In this document: positions 9,488-18,189 of the stretch, one piece after another
Layout: each line of letters begins with the position of its first letter
Position numbering within the stretch: position 1 is the first letter of the stretch
Assembly (NCBI RefSeq): GCF_025264685.1
Contig: NZ_CP073721.1
Span: 7,705,501 to 7,769,500 of the forward strand
DNA: 64,000 nucleotides
Direction of reading: 5' to 3'
Origin: Dactylosporangium roseum
GTDB taxonomy: Bacteria > Actinomycetota > Actinomycetes > Mycobacteriales > Micromonosporaceae
Notes under the pieces: generated by a model
Databases searched by the model: none
The model's input: the letters and a program-made list of their open reading frames with translations, nothing else
What the model was told of the DNA's origin: nothing
Position numbers and translations under genes: made by a program

Positions 9488-10033
9488 GTGTCTCCCTTCG
9501 ACGTGTCAGTGGGGGTCTGGCCGGAACCTAGATTCGGTCAGCGATGCCTGGCTGCCCATTGGGTACTGCCTGAGCCGTACTCTAACTTGAGATGGCCCAC
9601 TTGATCACTTCCCTCACCGCGAGCTATCACTTGATCTCACATAGTTACTGAGTGTGCTCGTGTATGTGAGTTGAGCTAGTACTGGGGTTGGAGACGATGG
9701 CCGGGTTTGGTGACACGCAGGCGACCTTCGCCGCGCGCGTCACAGCCGGCGGCGGTGACGTTCTGTGCAGGCTGACTGCGTCGTCCGAGGTGGACCACGG
9801 TTGTCGGTGGGGGCCGGTCTCGAACCAGGGCGGGACATTGGAGACCGTGTCGCATGGATGGGCTAGGGTGTTGCCTTTGACGCTGTAGACGATCCCGCGT
9901 TCGTCGAGCGCAGACCGGCACCGGCTGACGTCGCAGCATGCCTGGCTACCGAGCGCTGGGCCCTACCACGACTGCTAGTCGTGCGTCAGCCTGAGTAGGA
10001 CATCGGGCTCGATCGTCATGTGATGAGCCATTT
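9488..10033. other. Intergenic region upstream of hsdM
   Basis: 546 bp with no gene I can support on either strand. It must hold the promoter of the hsdM operon, but I could not pick a convincing -35/-10 pair. Short open frames here lack ribosome sites and recognisable content. Confidence 0.5.
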
Positions 10034-10510
10034 TCATCGTGGGTAGTGGCTGGTCTCGACGCGGTGGAGGACGAGGATGGCTTGCACGATCGCGGTCGCT
10101 CGGCGTAGGCAGCTACGGAGCTTCGTCAGGACTTCCAGGTCTTGAGGGTGGCGACCGCGCGTTCGCCGCAGGCGCGGAGTTTCGCGTGGGTCTTGTTCAC
10201 CGCCTTCTGCCGACGCGACAGTCGGGGCCGGTGACGGTGGCGCTTGAACGGTGTACGCACGGTCCCGCCGGCGCCCTGGTAGCCCTTGTCGGCGAACGTC
10301 ATCACGTCGGTGCTGCGCAGGGCGTCGATGATGCCGTGGGCACGGGCGGCGGTCAGATCGTGGGTCGCGCCTGGCAGCGCCGGTGACGCCCACACGACGC
10401 GACCGGCGGCGTCTGCGACGACCTGCACGTTGACGCCGTGTCGTCGGTGTTTGCCGGAGTGGCACGGCCGCTGGTCGGCGACTCGGTCGATCGGTTCGGC
10501 TGCACAGCGG
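10034..10510 (-). pseudogene. IS5-type DDE transposase remnant
   Basis: The minus strand encodes the C-terminal half of a DDE transposase: SGKHRRHGVNVQVVAD, then GATHDLTAARAHGIIDAL, then FADKGYQGAGGTV and GERAVATLKTWK. The last stretch (LRSCLRRATAIVQAILVLH) is in another frame, so there is a frameshift near 10130, and the N-terminal third is missing or unrecognisable. It is a dead fragment lying between two defence modules. Confidence 0.75.
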
Positions 10511-10522
10511 GACCGAGGCGGG

Positions 10523-10595
10523 GTAAGACAGCACAGCGAGGCTCCCGGTCGGGGCATCGGATCTTGGTCGACTGCTGTCTTACCTGGAGCCTCGC
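10523..10595. repeat. Interlocked inverted repeats (A-B-A'-B' order)
   Basis: A, GTAAGACAGCA (10523-10533), and B, GCGAGGCTCC (10536-10545), are followed by their exact reverse complements in the order A' (10573-10583) then B' (10586-10595). This is not a nested hairpin; the pairing would be pseudoknot-like in RNA. It sits at the broken edge of the IS5 remnant. Confidence 0.7.
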
Positions 10596-10982
10596 CCTCA
10601 TCGATGCCCGGGTCCGTCGCACCCAGTCTGAGCTGCAAGGTCAGCTTGGAAATGGCTCGATGTAGTGATCGGACGTTCCGCCCTGCCTGGTTCGACCACT
10701 GCCGCTTCGTCGCCACGCTCCAGCCCGACGCGAACTGCGGCCGCTCTCTCGCCGCATACGTGGAAACCTCGTTCCCGGCTCCCCGGCTGGGCCGTGTCGT
10801 CAACCCACTTTTCGCCCGGACGCTTGCGGCCCCCTTCGGCGCCGCATCCGCCTCACCGGCGTCGTCGTCTCTGCAAGATCTGAGATCTGAACCGCGGAAA
10901 CGCAGTCCGCTCGGTCGATGCCTTCCACCGCCAGCGGCTCGGTCAGGTATTGGGGCGGTTGAGCAAGAGCCGATGGAGCGGC
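10596..10982. other. Gene-free stretch between IS5 remnant and HigA-like gene
   Basis: About 390 bp with no supported gene, RNA or repeat. It may be decayed mobile-element DNA. Confidence 0.45.
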
Positions 10983-12080
10983 CTACTCGTTGGTGAACGC
11001 GAGCCGGGTGCGGAGGCGGTTGAAGTGGCTGTACGGGATGGTCTTGTCGTGCTGGAGGCGGCCGACGACGATGCCGGGATGGACACCGGCTTCCTTCGCC
11101 AAGGCGACGGCCTGCGCTTGGGAACGGACGGTGGCCAGGCGGCTGTCGAACGATCGAGGTAGCAGGATCCGACCGGCGAAGTCGTCTGCTTCGAGTTCCA
11201 TGGCGTTGTCGGTGTCGGGGCGGTCGATGCCGTCAACGATGGTGAACCTTCTGCGGTCGTGCAGAAGGACGTGTGCTGCCTCGTGGAAGAACGTGAACCA
11301 GAAGATATCCGCCCAGCGGTGCCGGACGCTGAGCTGGATGAGTGGTCGTTCGCTGGGGAGCCAGCGAACGGCGCCGTTGATGCGGGCGCCGACGATCTCG
11401 CGCTCGACGACGAGTGCGACGCCGGCGTCAGCGCACAGGGATTCGAGTTGCGCCAGCCAGATCTGGGGGTCCTCAATGTTGGTGAGGGCGCGTATGCGGG
11501 GGAGGTGGTCACGAAACCGGTTGCGGTCGAATGGTGGTAGGTCGGCTCGGTCGGCCCGGATCTCGCCGATGCGCAGCCACGCCGCGAGCGCGCCGTAGTC
11601 GACGTCGAAGGCGCGGGACTGCCGATAGGCGGTCGGTACCGCCCAGACCTGGTGCCACGCGTCCGGCGAGGCGACCTTGAAGAAGGCAAGGACCTCGCGC
11701 AGCCGTTCGACCGGCGACGTGTCGCTGCGGACGAAGCCTCTGCGGATGAGTTCCGCGACCGGGAGGTGGTTCAGCCAGTCGACGTGCGCCTGCAGCCGGG
11801 TGGTTTCCACCAGCCGGGTCTGCGCCACCTGGTAGGCCGCCTCCAGCCCGGTCCACACCTGCGCGGCCACGCCGGTGACCAGCTCAAGCCTCACGGCCGT
11901 CTCGGCGCTCAGCGTCGCCGTGCCGAGCACGATCTGGTTGATGTGCTTGGTGGACAACCCGGTCCGCCGTGCCAGGTCGGCCTGACTCATGCCACGTTCG
12001 GCGAGGACCTCGACCAGCGTCTCGCCGGGCGGGACCGCGTAGTCGGGCCGGAACCGCCGGGTGTTACCGGTGTTTGTCAT
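10983..12080 (-). CDS. HigA-type antitoxin with ImmA/IrrE peptidase domain
   Basis: 365 aa. A HigA-like HTH spans about residues 15-80 (LVEVLAERGMSQADLARRTG, then STKHINQIVLG). A central linker is followed by a zinc-peptidase domain with HEAAHVLLHD near residue 275 and downstream ELEADDFAGRILLP, the third-ligand region of the family. The start codon overlaps the stop of the small upstream toxin-like gene (ATGA). I chose ATG at 12080 although the frame stays open for another 1.3 kb upstream, because that upstream part is antisense to the patatin gene. Likely role: autoregulated antitoxin or repressor for the gene at 12077-12391. Confidence 0.85.
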   Translation of the reverse strand: MTNTGNTRRFRPDYAVPPGETLVEVLAERGMSQADLARRTGLSTKHINQIVLGTATLSAETAVRLELVTGVAAQVWTGLEAAYQVAQTRLVETTRLQAHVDWLNHLPVAELIRRGFVRSDTSPVERLREVLAFFKVASPDAWHQVWAVPTAYRQSRAFDVDYGALAAWLRIGEIRADRADLPPFDRNRFRDHLPRIRALTNIEDPQIWLAQLESLCADAGVALVVEREIVGARINGAVRWLPSERPLIQLSVRHRWADIFWFTFFHEAAHVLLHDRRRFTIVDGIDRPDTDNAMELEADDFAGRILLPRSFDSRLATVRSQAQAVALAKEAGVHPGIVVGRLQHDKTIPYSHFNRLRTRLAFTNE

Positions 12081-12391
12081 CGGCGAGTCCTTCCCCCTGG
12101 TTGATCGCTGACGGAGAGCACACGCACGGTGCCAGCGCCGTCGGACGTCCGGTCGTCCAAGGCGAACCGGATGACCGCCACGCCGCCAGCGTTGATCATC
12201 CACGTGTCGTCCGTCGCGTCGCGGCGCAGGCCGCCCGGAAGTGCGTGCAGCGCCTCGACGGTCGGAGCGGCCTCGATCTGCAAGAGTCTGCGGCCGACCA
12301 CCCTCCCGCCCGCCGCCCCCCAGCGCGCCGTCAGCTTGGCTGCCCGGCTGCACAACTCGGCGGTCTCGTCGTCGCCGAACCAGATGTCCAT
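12077..12391 (-). CDS. HigB/RelE-like toxin
   Basis: 104 aa from ATG at 12391. The N-terminus MDIWFGDDETAELCSRAAKL, the middle GRRLLQIEAAPTVEALHALP and a beta-rich C-terminal end (VIRFALDD) fit the small RelE/ParE-fold toxins of HigB type, which cut mRNA at the ribosome. An ATG 27 bp upstream is possible but would add residues outside the family start. It precedes the HigA-like gene with a 4-bp overlap, and toxin-first order is typical of higBA. It is divergent from the CBASS operon, sharing an intergenic region of about 140 bp. Confidence 0.7.
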   Translation of the reverse strand: MDIWFGDDETAELCSRAAKLTARWGAAGGRVVGRRLLQIEAAPTVEALHALPGGLRRDATDDTWMINAGGVAVIRFALDDRTSDGAGTVRVLSVSDQPGGRTRR

Positions 12392-12533
12392 TACCCCGGA
12401 CTCTAGCGTTCCATGCACGGGTCACCTCTACACAACTGTCTCGTAGACCTATTCGGTGCATGAAACGATCTGGCCGTGAAGTATCGTGAGAGCAAGGTCG
12501 ACAACAGGCTCGGCCCGAGACGGAGGCACGCAG

Positions 12534-13505
12534 GTGGCGGAACGGGGACGGCCAGTGGGCGGCGATCGGTTCCAGATCCTGTCGCTGGACGGGGGCGGGC
12601 TGCGGGGCATGTTCTCGGCCGCGGTCCTGGCGGGTCTCGAAGAAGACCTCGACATCCGCATCGTCGACCACTTCGACCTGATCGCCGGAACGTCGACCGG
12701 CGGGATCATCGCACTGGGCCTGGGGCTGGGCCTCACCCCACGGGAGGTCCTGCAGTTCTACACCGATCACGGCTCGCGGATCTTCCGCGACCGCAGCCGG
12801 CTGCGCGGCGTGCGGCACCTGCTGCGCGCCAAGTACGCCGCCGAGCCGCTGCGCACCGCGCTGACCGAGGTATTCGGCGAGCGTACCTTCGGCGAGAGCA
12901 CCAAGCGGCTGCTGATCACCTCGTACAACATCGGCGCGGACGACGTCTACCTGTTCCGCACCCCGCACCTGCCCACGCTGAAGCGGGACTGGCGTGAGCG
13001 TGCGGTCGACGTCGCCATGGCCACCGCCGCCGCGCCGACCTACCTGCCCGGCATGCCGCTGGGCGGTGCACGGCTCGTCGACGGCGGTATCTGGGCGAAC
13101 AACCCGGCGATGGTTGCGCTGACCGAAGCGGTCGGCCCGCTCGGCGTGCCGCTCGAGCAGATCCGGGTGTTCAGCCTCGGCACCACGACTGACCGGCGGC
13201 ACCGCAGCCGCCGCCTCGACCAGGGCGGCCTGTTCCCCTGGGCGCGCGACGCGGTCGAAGTCCTCATGCGCGCACAGAGCGAGAGCGCCGCCAAGCAGGC
13301 CCGCCACTTCCTGGGCAAGGACAACGTCCTGCGGCTCAACCCGACCGTGCCGACCGGCGCGCTCGCCCTGGACAAGGTCGACGCCGACGCCCTGATCGGC
13401 CTCGCTGGGCACCACAGCCGCGACGCCTCACCGGCCTTCACCCGCTGCTTCGCCGACCACACCGCGCCGGCGTACGTCCCGCACTACCCGGCCCGGAAGG
13501 ACTGA
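12534..13505 (+). CDS. Patatin-like phospholipase, CBASS effector (CapV-like)
   Basis: 323 aa from GTG at 12534, chosen over GTG 12486 because a strong GGAGG lies 7 bp upstream. The patatin fold is complete: oxyanion loop DGGGLRGMFSA near residue 18, nucleophile motif GTSTGG near residue 52 and catalytic Asp in DGGIW near residue 185. In CBASS such enzymes are switched on by a cyclic nucleotide and degrade the inner membrane, killing the infected cell. The next gene, 2 bp downstream, is the cyclic nucleotide synthase, and an E2-like gene follows. Confidence 0.9.
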   Translation: MAERGRPVGGDRFQILSLDGGGLRGMFSAAVLAGLEEDLDIRIVDHFDLIAGTSTGGIIALGLGLGLTPREVLQFYTDHGSRIFRDRSRLRGVRHLLRAKYAAEPLRTALTEVFGERTFGESTKRLLITSYNIGADDVYLFRTPHLPTLKRDWRERAVDVAMATAAAPTYLPGMPLGGARLVDGGIWANNPAMVALTEAVGPLGVPLEQIRVFSLGTTTDRRHRSRRLDQGGLFPWARDAVEVLMRAQSESAAKQARHFLGKDNVLRLNPTVPTGALALDKVDADALIGLAGHHSRDASPAFTRCFADHTAPAYVPHYPARKD

Positions 13506-13507
13506 CC

Positions 13508-14680
13508 GTGCACACCGTGGAACATATGGACACCATGGAGGAGATGCTGTCGATGCTGCTCGACGGCGCCGTCGAAACCCTCGACATCTCCCCGCACCTG
13601 TACCAGCTCGCCGTCGACAAGTACGAGGAGGTCGGCACCTGGCTGGCCGAGCACGGCACCCCGGACTGGCGCATTTACCCGCAGGGCTCGTTCCGGCTCG
13701 GCACCGTCGTGCGGCCGAACACTCCGACCGGGCAATACGACATCGACCTGGTGTGCTGGCTGCCGATCGCCAAGGAGTCCACCACCCAGGCCGAACTCAA
13801 GGAGCGCGTCGGGCGCATGCTGCACGCCTTCGTGCGGTTCAAGCACCGCCAAGGCCACGGTGACGGCCCCGCCAGCTGCGAGTCCACCCGCCGCTGCTGG
13901 ACCCTGAGCTACCCCGACGACGGCTTCCACCTCGACGTCCTGCCCACCATCCCGGACGCCGACCTGCCGCCCACCGGCATTCTGCTCACCGACAAGCAAC
14001 TGCGGCTGTGGCAGCACTCCAACCCGATCGGCTACGCCACCTGGTTCCAGCAGCAGTCGCAGCTCGATCGCCGCCTCGTCGAGGCGAAGCGGCACGCGAA
14101 CGTCGCCGACGTGCCCGACTGGCAGGTGCGCAGCACCCTGCAGCGGGTCGTGCAGATCCTCAAGTGGCACGCCATGCTGTACTTCGCCGACGACGCCGAC
14201 CACCGGCCCCCGTCAATCCTCATCACCACCCTTGCCGCCCGCGCCTACCTCGGCGAATCCGACCTCTTCGCCGCCACCCGCGCCGTCATGAACGGGATGA
14301 ACGCGTACGTTGAGAACCGCCACGGCCAGTTCTGGGTGCCCAACCCGGCGCACGAGGACGAGAACTTCGCCGACAAGTGGAACGAGTATCCGGAGCGGCG
14401 CAAAGCCTTCCTCCGCTGGCACGACGACCTCGCCGTGCTGCTCGACGAACTCGTGCATCTGCAGCACAAAGGACTCCCGGCCCTCGCCGCCCGGATGTCG
14501 GAAAGCTTTACCGCCGACGCCGTGCAACGCTCCTTCCAGAGGCTTGCCGAGCGCCGGACCACCGAGGTCAGGACCGGCAAGTTGCACATGGCCACCGGCG
14601 GCCTGCTCACCACGACCGCGGCCGGACCGCGGGTCCCACGACACACATTCCATGGTCAGCATCCCCACCCGCGCGGTTAA
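13508..14680 (+). CDS. CBASS CD-NTase (cyclic oligonucleotide synthase)
   Basis: 390 aa. The nucleotidyltransferase core is visible: QGSFRLGT near residue 57, the metal-binding pair in YDIDLVC near residue 79, and a third acidic residue in FHLDVLP near 140, followed by the helical C-terminal domain. It makes a cyclic di- or trinucleotide on phage sensing; base choice cannot be read from sequence by eye. GTG 13508 was chosen, with the ATG codons a few residues later as alternatives. It overlaps the E2 gene by 29 bp. Confidence 0.88.
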   Translation: MHTVEHMDTMEEMLSMLLDGAVETLDISPHLYQLAVDKYEEVGTWLAEHGTPDWRIYPQGSFRLGTVVRPNTPTGQYDIDLVCWLPIAKESTTQAELKERVGRMLHAFVRFKHRQGHGDGPASCESTRRCWTLSYPDDGFHLDVLPTIPDADLPPTGILLTDKQLRLWQHSNPIGYATWFQQQSQLDRRLVEAKRHANVADVPDWQVRSTLQRVVQILKWHAMLYFADDADHRPPSILITTLAARAYLGESDLFAATRAVMNGMNAYVENRHGQFWVPNPAHEDENFADKWNEYPERRKAFLRWHDDLAVLLDELVHLQHKGLPALAARMSESFTADAVQRSFQRLAERRTTEVRTGKLHMATGGLLTTTAAGPRVPRHTFHGQHPHPRG

Positions 14681-15098
14681 CCTCACCCGGCAGTTCGTCG
14701 CGATCACCACGGTGCTGCCCAACGCCGAAGGTGCCGTCCGCGGCGGCGAGCTCACCTGTACCGTCCGGCTCCAGCCGTCGCCGGCCAGCCGGAACTACAC
14801 CGTGCACCTGGCCTACCGGCACGGACTCCGTCCCAAGGTCACCGTCATCGACCCTCCCGTGCTCGAGTTGCACCCAGAAGCGGAGTCGCTCCCGCACGTC
14901 TACCCCGGCGACGAACTGTGCTTGTACTACCCAGGCGAGTGGAAACACCACATGCTCCTGGCGACCACGATCCTGCCCTGGACCACCGAATGGCTCTTGC
15001 ACTACGAGCTGTGGCTCATCATCGGGTATTGGGCCGGCGGCGGTGACACTCACGCGACCGGAGGAGCGGTGCGCTACCGAGCGAACCGTAACGTCTGA
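14652..15098 (+). CDS. E2-like ubiquitin-conjugating family protein of type II short CBASS
   Basis: 148 aa. The segment LPHVYPGDELCLYYPGEW near residues 80-98 has the E2 HP-x-LC arrangement with the likely active Cys. The following ATTILPWTTEWLLHYELWLI and a C-terminal GGGDTHATGG are the bacterial E2-family tail. In short type II CBASS such a protein acts without an E1 and primes or attaches the CD-NTase. The ATG lies inside the CD-NTase gene. About 20 codons of the same C-terminus plus the adjacent downstream bases recur at 47860-47933. Confidence 0.83.
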   Translation: MVSIPTRAVNLTRQFVAITTVLPNAEGAVRGGELTCTVRLQPSPASRNYTVHLAYRHGLRPKVTVIDPPVLELHPEAESLPHVYPGDELCLYYPGEWKHHMLLATTILPWTTEWLLHYELWLIIGYWAGGGDTHATGGAVRYRANRNV

Positions 15099-15124
15099 CC
15101 ATCGACGTGGGACAGGTCGGGCCT

Positions 15125-15166
15125 GGAGATCGAAAGGCTAGAGGCTTGAGTCCCTTCGGGGTCGCC
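15125..15166 (+). repeat. Degenerate tRNA-Arg 3'-end repeat, left outer copy
   Basis: The sequence GATCGAAAGGCTAGAGG, then TTGAGTCCCTTCGGGGTCGC, aligns with the 45-nt att core at 15482-15526 with several mismatches. It looks like an old or partial att copy outside the current left end. Confidence 0.6.
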
Positions 15167-15239
15167 GACCGTCACCGATACGGCCGGAAGGCCCAGCTGA
15201 TTCCTCCCGCCGAGGGAAATGGGAGGGGTGCCCGCCGTT

Positions 15240-15456
15240 CGAGCGCGCAACCGGTCGTTGGATCGCGTTGTGTTCCTGATGTGATCGGACGTAACGCAAC
15301 CGTCGAGCACAACCCGAACCAAACCAGCACGCACGCCAAGGGCCCGCGAGTCCGTCGGTACCGGCGGGAGGCGAGATCGCGTGGACCTGCGGATACGCGC
15401 CGCACCGTTCGAGTACGGACCCTTGCAAAACAGCACGTTTTCGTGAGACGGTAATG
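15240..15456. repeat. Long direct repeat flanking att core, left copy
   Basis: About 200 bp matching 52873-53090 with many identical runs, such as CGTTGGATCGCGTTGTGTTC and GTGGACCTGCGGATACGCGC. It lies between the degenerate and the good tRNA-Arg repeat at both ends of the island. I see no gene in it. Confidence 0.85.
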
Positions 15457-15481
15457 GAGTAGGAGGCTGACTCCAGCGTCG

Positions 15482-15526
15482 GACTACGGATCAGAAGGTT
15501 AGGGGTTCGAGTCCCTTCGGGCGCGC
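15482..15526 (+). repeat. attL: 3' part of tRNA-Arg(ACG)
   Basis: The 45-nt core differs at one base from 53121-53165. It contains a 3' anticodon arm with loop CTACGGA (anticodon ACG), the T arm GGGGTTCGAGTCCC and the acceptor strand CGGGCGC. The 5' half of the tRNA is absent here, so this is an integration scar and not a working tRNA gene. A terminator-like hairpin follows 6 bp later, as after a real tRNA. Confidence 0.85.
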
Positions 15527-15532
15527 CACCTG

Positions 15533-15568
15533 AGCAGGGAATATAGCCAGTTGGCTATATTCCCTGCT
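15533..15568 (+). terminator. Perfect 17-bp hairpin after attL
   Basis: Arms AGCAGGGAATATAGCCA and its exact complement are separated by 2 nt. There is only a short T run after it. It occupies the place of a tRNA terminator; the equivalent hairpin at the other end has unrelated sequence. Confidence 0.75.
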
Positions 15569-15812
15569 TTCATGTGAGGCGCACGTGGGGCGCGGTTGTG
15601 GCTCACGTTTGCGCAGGTCAGAGGGCATATGAACCGCGTTTTTGCGGCTCGAACACTTTCCGAACACAGGATCACTTTGGGAACACAACGGTCCCATTTG
15701 GCGGGACACTCAGACACGAGCGCGAGACGGCGTCGAGCTGTTTTCGCAGGTCAATGCCCTCTTATCCGGGCGCATGCAATGCGATCTTGAGCTCCGACCA
15801 TCTGATACCCAG

Positions 15813-17242
15813 TCAGACGCTCCCACTCGCCGGAGAACGCGTCTCCCGTGTCCTGCGCCGGATCACCGTGATGCCGCGTGCGGCGCGACGTCGGTTCACG
15901 GCCGGGACCTTGGCTGCGTTCGGTCGCGGACGTCGTGGACGCGGGATGACCAGCTTGGAACCAGTGCGTTCCGACGGCCGATCGGCGACCCCGAGGATCA
16001 GCCGGGCGGTGGCTTCGGCCTCAGTGCGTTGGACGGCGGGGAGCACGTTGGCGTAGACGTCCGCGGTCAGCGCGATCGTGGAATGTCCGAGGAGGCCCTG
16101 GATCGTCTTGAGATCGGCGCCGGCGCTGTGGGCGAGGCTGGCTGTTCCATGGCGCAGGTCCTGCAGGCGAATCGGTGGCAGGCCGGCCCGGTCGATGAGC
16201 AGATGGAAGCGTTGGCTGAAGTAACCGGGATGGAACGGCGTGCCGTCGGGCCTGGTGAAGAGTATCCACTGGGCAGACAGGGCTTTCCGGCGTCGTCACG
16301 GCGTTGCTGTTGCCGTTGCTGGCGTCGATGGTGCAGGCGCAGGACGAGCACGGTGTGGGGATCCAGGGCAACGAGTCGGCGGCTGGTCGCGGATTTGGGT
16401 GCTCCTTCGTGGACGGTGTAGCCGACGGTGGTGCGCTGGCGGGTGATAGCAAGTTGGGCATGGTCGAGGTCGACGTCGGTCCAGCGCAGTCCTGCGGCTT
16501 CACCACGGCCACCGCGGCGAGCAGCCACCACAAGGCGTACAGGCCGTCGTGGCGTACCGATTGCAGGAACTCGGCGAGTTGTTCCGGCGTCCAGACCGCG
16601 ACGACGGGGCGCTCGCCAGTAGCCCGCCACGCGGCCACCCGCGGCGGCGTCCAGACCTCGGCGTGTGAGCGTTCGCGGGCCGGTAGTTCCACCCCGACCG
16701 CCGGGTTGGTGACGATGATGCCGTCGCGGACCGCGGCGTTGAGCGCCGTCCGCAGTGTCCGGTGCAGATGTTGCAGCGTGCAGACGGTATGACGGTGCCC
16801 GTACCGATTGTTGGCCCTGCCGATCTCGGCGAACGCGGCGGTGAGTTGCCGGGCGGTCAGCTGGTCGAGGGTGAGACCGCCGACGGCCGGGATCAGGAAC
16901 CGTTGGATGTCGTGGCTGTAGTTCGCCGCCGTGGTGGGCCGGATCCGGGGTGCGGCCGGCTATCCAGTACTGCAGCCATCGTTTGACGGTCCAGTTCTGT
17001 GCGGTGCGTTCCTCGGCCGACAGCCGCAGGAACTCGTCGCGGGCTTCACGAGCGGCCTGCTCGCTGGGAAAGCCGCCGCAGCGCACGCGTTCGGTCCGCC
17101 CGAGCAGGTCGCGGGTCGAGCTGGTGAAGTACCAGCTGCCGTGGTCCGGTTCGGGTAGGCGTGGGCAGCGTTCGCCCCAGCGCCGCTTGGTCGTCGGGTC
17201 GATGCAGCCGCATCGTTTGAAGATTCCGGCGGTGTCGCTCAT
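15813..17242 (-). pseudogene. Tyrosine recombinase (integrase), multiply frameshifted
   Basis: The N-terminus (from 17242) has the actinobacterial integrase start: Cys-containing GIFKRCGCIDP, then WTVKRWLQYWIAG. The reading then passes through at least three frames: VELPARERSHAEVWTPP, AGLRWTDVDLDHAQLAITRQ, and finally the catalytic end LQDLRHGTASLAHSAG, GLLGHS and TADVYANVLPA, with the HxxR, GH and Tyr motifs. All catalytic motifs survive but cannot be joined in one frame. Its place just inside attL with the C-terminus toward att is typical. As sequenced the island cannot excise by itself. Confidence 0.85.
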
Positions 17243-17717
17243 GTCGTCCCCCGTGTCTGTCGTTCGTTCTTCTCTGGCCGGCCCTGGCGGATTGCTGGCC
17301 GGCGATAGCGCCGTTCTCGCCGAGCCTGAACCGTGCCGCGCGGATGGGCCGATGGGCCGCCGCTGTCACGGGTCGGCTGGTAAGCAGCGGCGTGACGCCG
17401 CGCAGCAGGTGACCGAGGTTTCCGTCCTCGGCCGGAGCCGATGCCCCTACCGGTTCGGTCGGCATGACGGCGACCGCCGGCCGTCCAAAGCGAGATCGGC
17501 GCCCACGCTGAGGGAGCGCTACACGACCGTTGACGTCAACGCCGAGCCGGCTTGTTCTGTACCGGTCGGTCCCTGATCCTGGGTGGTCTGGGCCCTGCGA
17601 GGCGGCGCTGTCCTAACAGCAGCTTTCGAGCCTACGCCTGTTCACCACGCCTGCACATGGTCCACCATGGTTCCCCCTCGGCGACTATAGGTCTCCGGCC
17701 GATGGGATGGTCGGAAG
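17243..17717. other. Intergenic region between integrase remnant and GntR gene
   Basis: 475 bp without a supported gene. It holds a 14-bp dyad, CATGGT-CC-ACCATG (17656-17669), about 50 bp before the GntR start and a plausible operator for it. Confidence 0.5.
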
Positions 17718-17954
17718 GTGATCGACCATGAAGGGCCTACCCCGCTGTACGTGCAGGTGGCAGATGCCATCCAGGCACGCATCAACGCGGGTGAACTTCT
17801 GCCGAACCGGCCGATCCCCTCGGAGAACCAGCTCGTCCAGGAATACGCCATAGCCCGAGGAACCGCCCGCAAAGCGATCCAACTCCTCCGCGAACGCGGC
17901 CTCGTAGTCACGGTCGTAGGCCGCGGCACCTACGTCGCCGCCGCCAGCGGTTAG
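17718..17954 (+). CDS. Small GntR-family regulator (winged helix only)
   Basis: 78 aa from GTG. It has the full GntR DNA-binding domain (TPLYVQVADAIQARINAGEL, then LPNRPIPSENQLVQEYAIAR and GTARKAIQLLRERGLV) but no effector domain. Such short GntR proteins are common beside integrases in actinobacterial integrative elements, where they control transfer or excision genes. A possible operator lies upstream. It may also control the que/dpd promoter, but nothing shows this directly. Confidence 0.85.
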   Translation: MIDHEGPTPLYVQVADAIQARINAGELLPNRPIPSENQLVQEYAIARGTARKAIQLLRERGLVVTVVGRGTYVAAASG

Positions 17955-18125
17955 CGTTGAAAGCTCGGGTCGTCGTCCGGTGGCGCGCAGCAGTTGGGCG
18001 GTGGCCTTGGCGCAACGACGCTGCACGGCGGGCAGGACGGTGGTGTAGACGTCCGCGGTGACCCGATGCTGGCGTGGCCGAGTTGGTGTTGCAGCGTCTT
18101 CATCAGACCCGGCGCCGACGGTGTG
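17955..18125 (-). pseudogene. Second integrase remnant (C-terminal tip)
   Basis: The minus strand reads GLMKTLQHQLGHASI, then with a frame change TVLPAVQRRCAKATAQLL, which is the last catalytic block of a tyrosine recombinase (LGH, then the Tyr region TxDVYTTVLP). The rest of the gene is gone. It shows an older integration event next to the present one. Confidence 0.65.
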
Positions 18126-18189
18126 TGCCGAGCCGACCCTGTCTTGGCGTGCTACGTCGTATCCGTGTCTGGACGTTCGGCAGCAGCGT

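Noticed and set aside
12081..13415. Long minus-strand extension of the HigA-like frame (up to 810 codons)
   Set aside because: It is antisense to the patatin gene and the toxin gene; the domain starts at ATG 12080 and overlaps the toxin stop as expected.
15440..15530. Complete tRNA-Arg gene at the left end
   Set aside because: Only the 3' half (anticodon arm onward) is present; no 5' acceptor or D arm precedes it. The same holds at 53100-53165.
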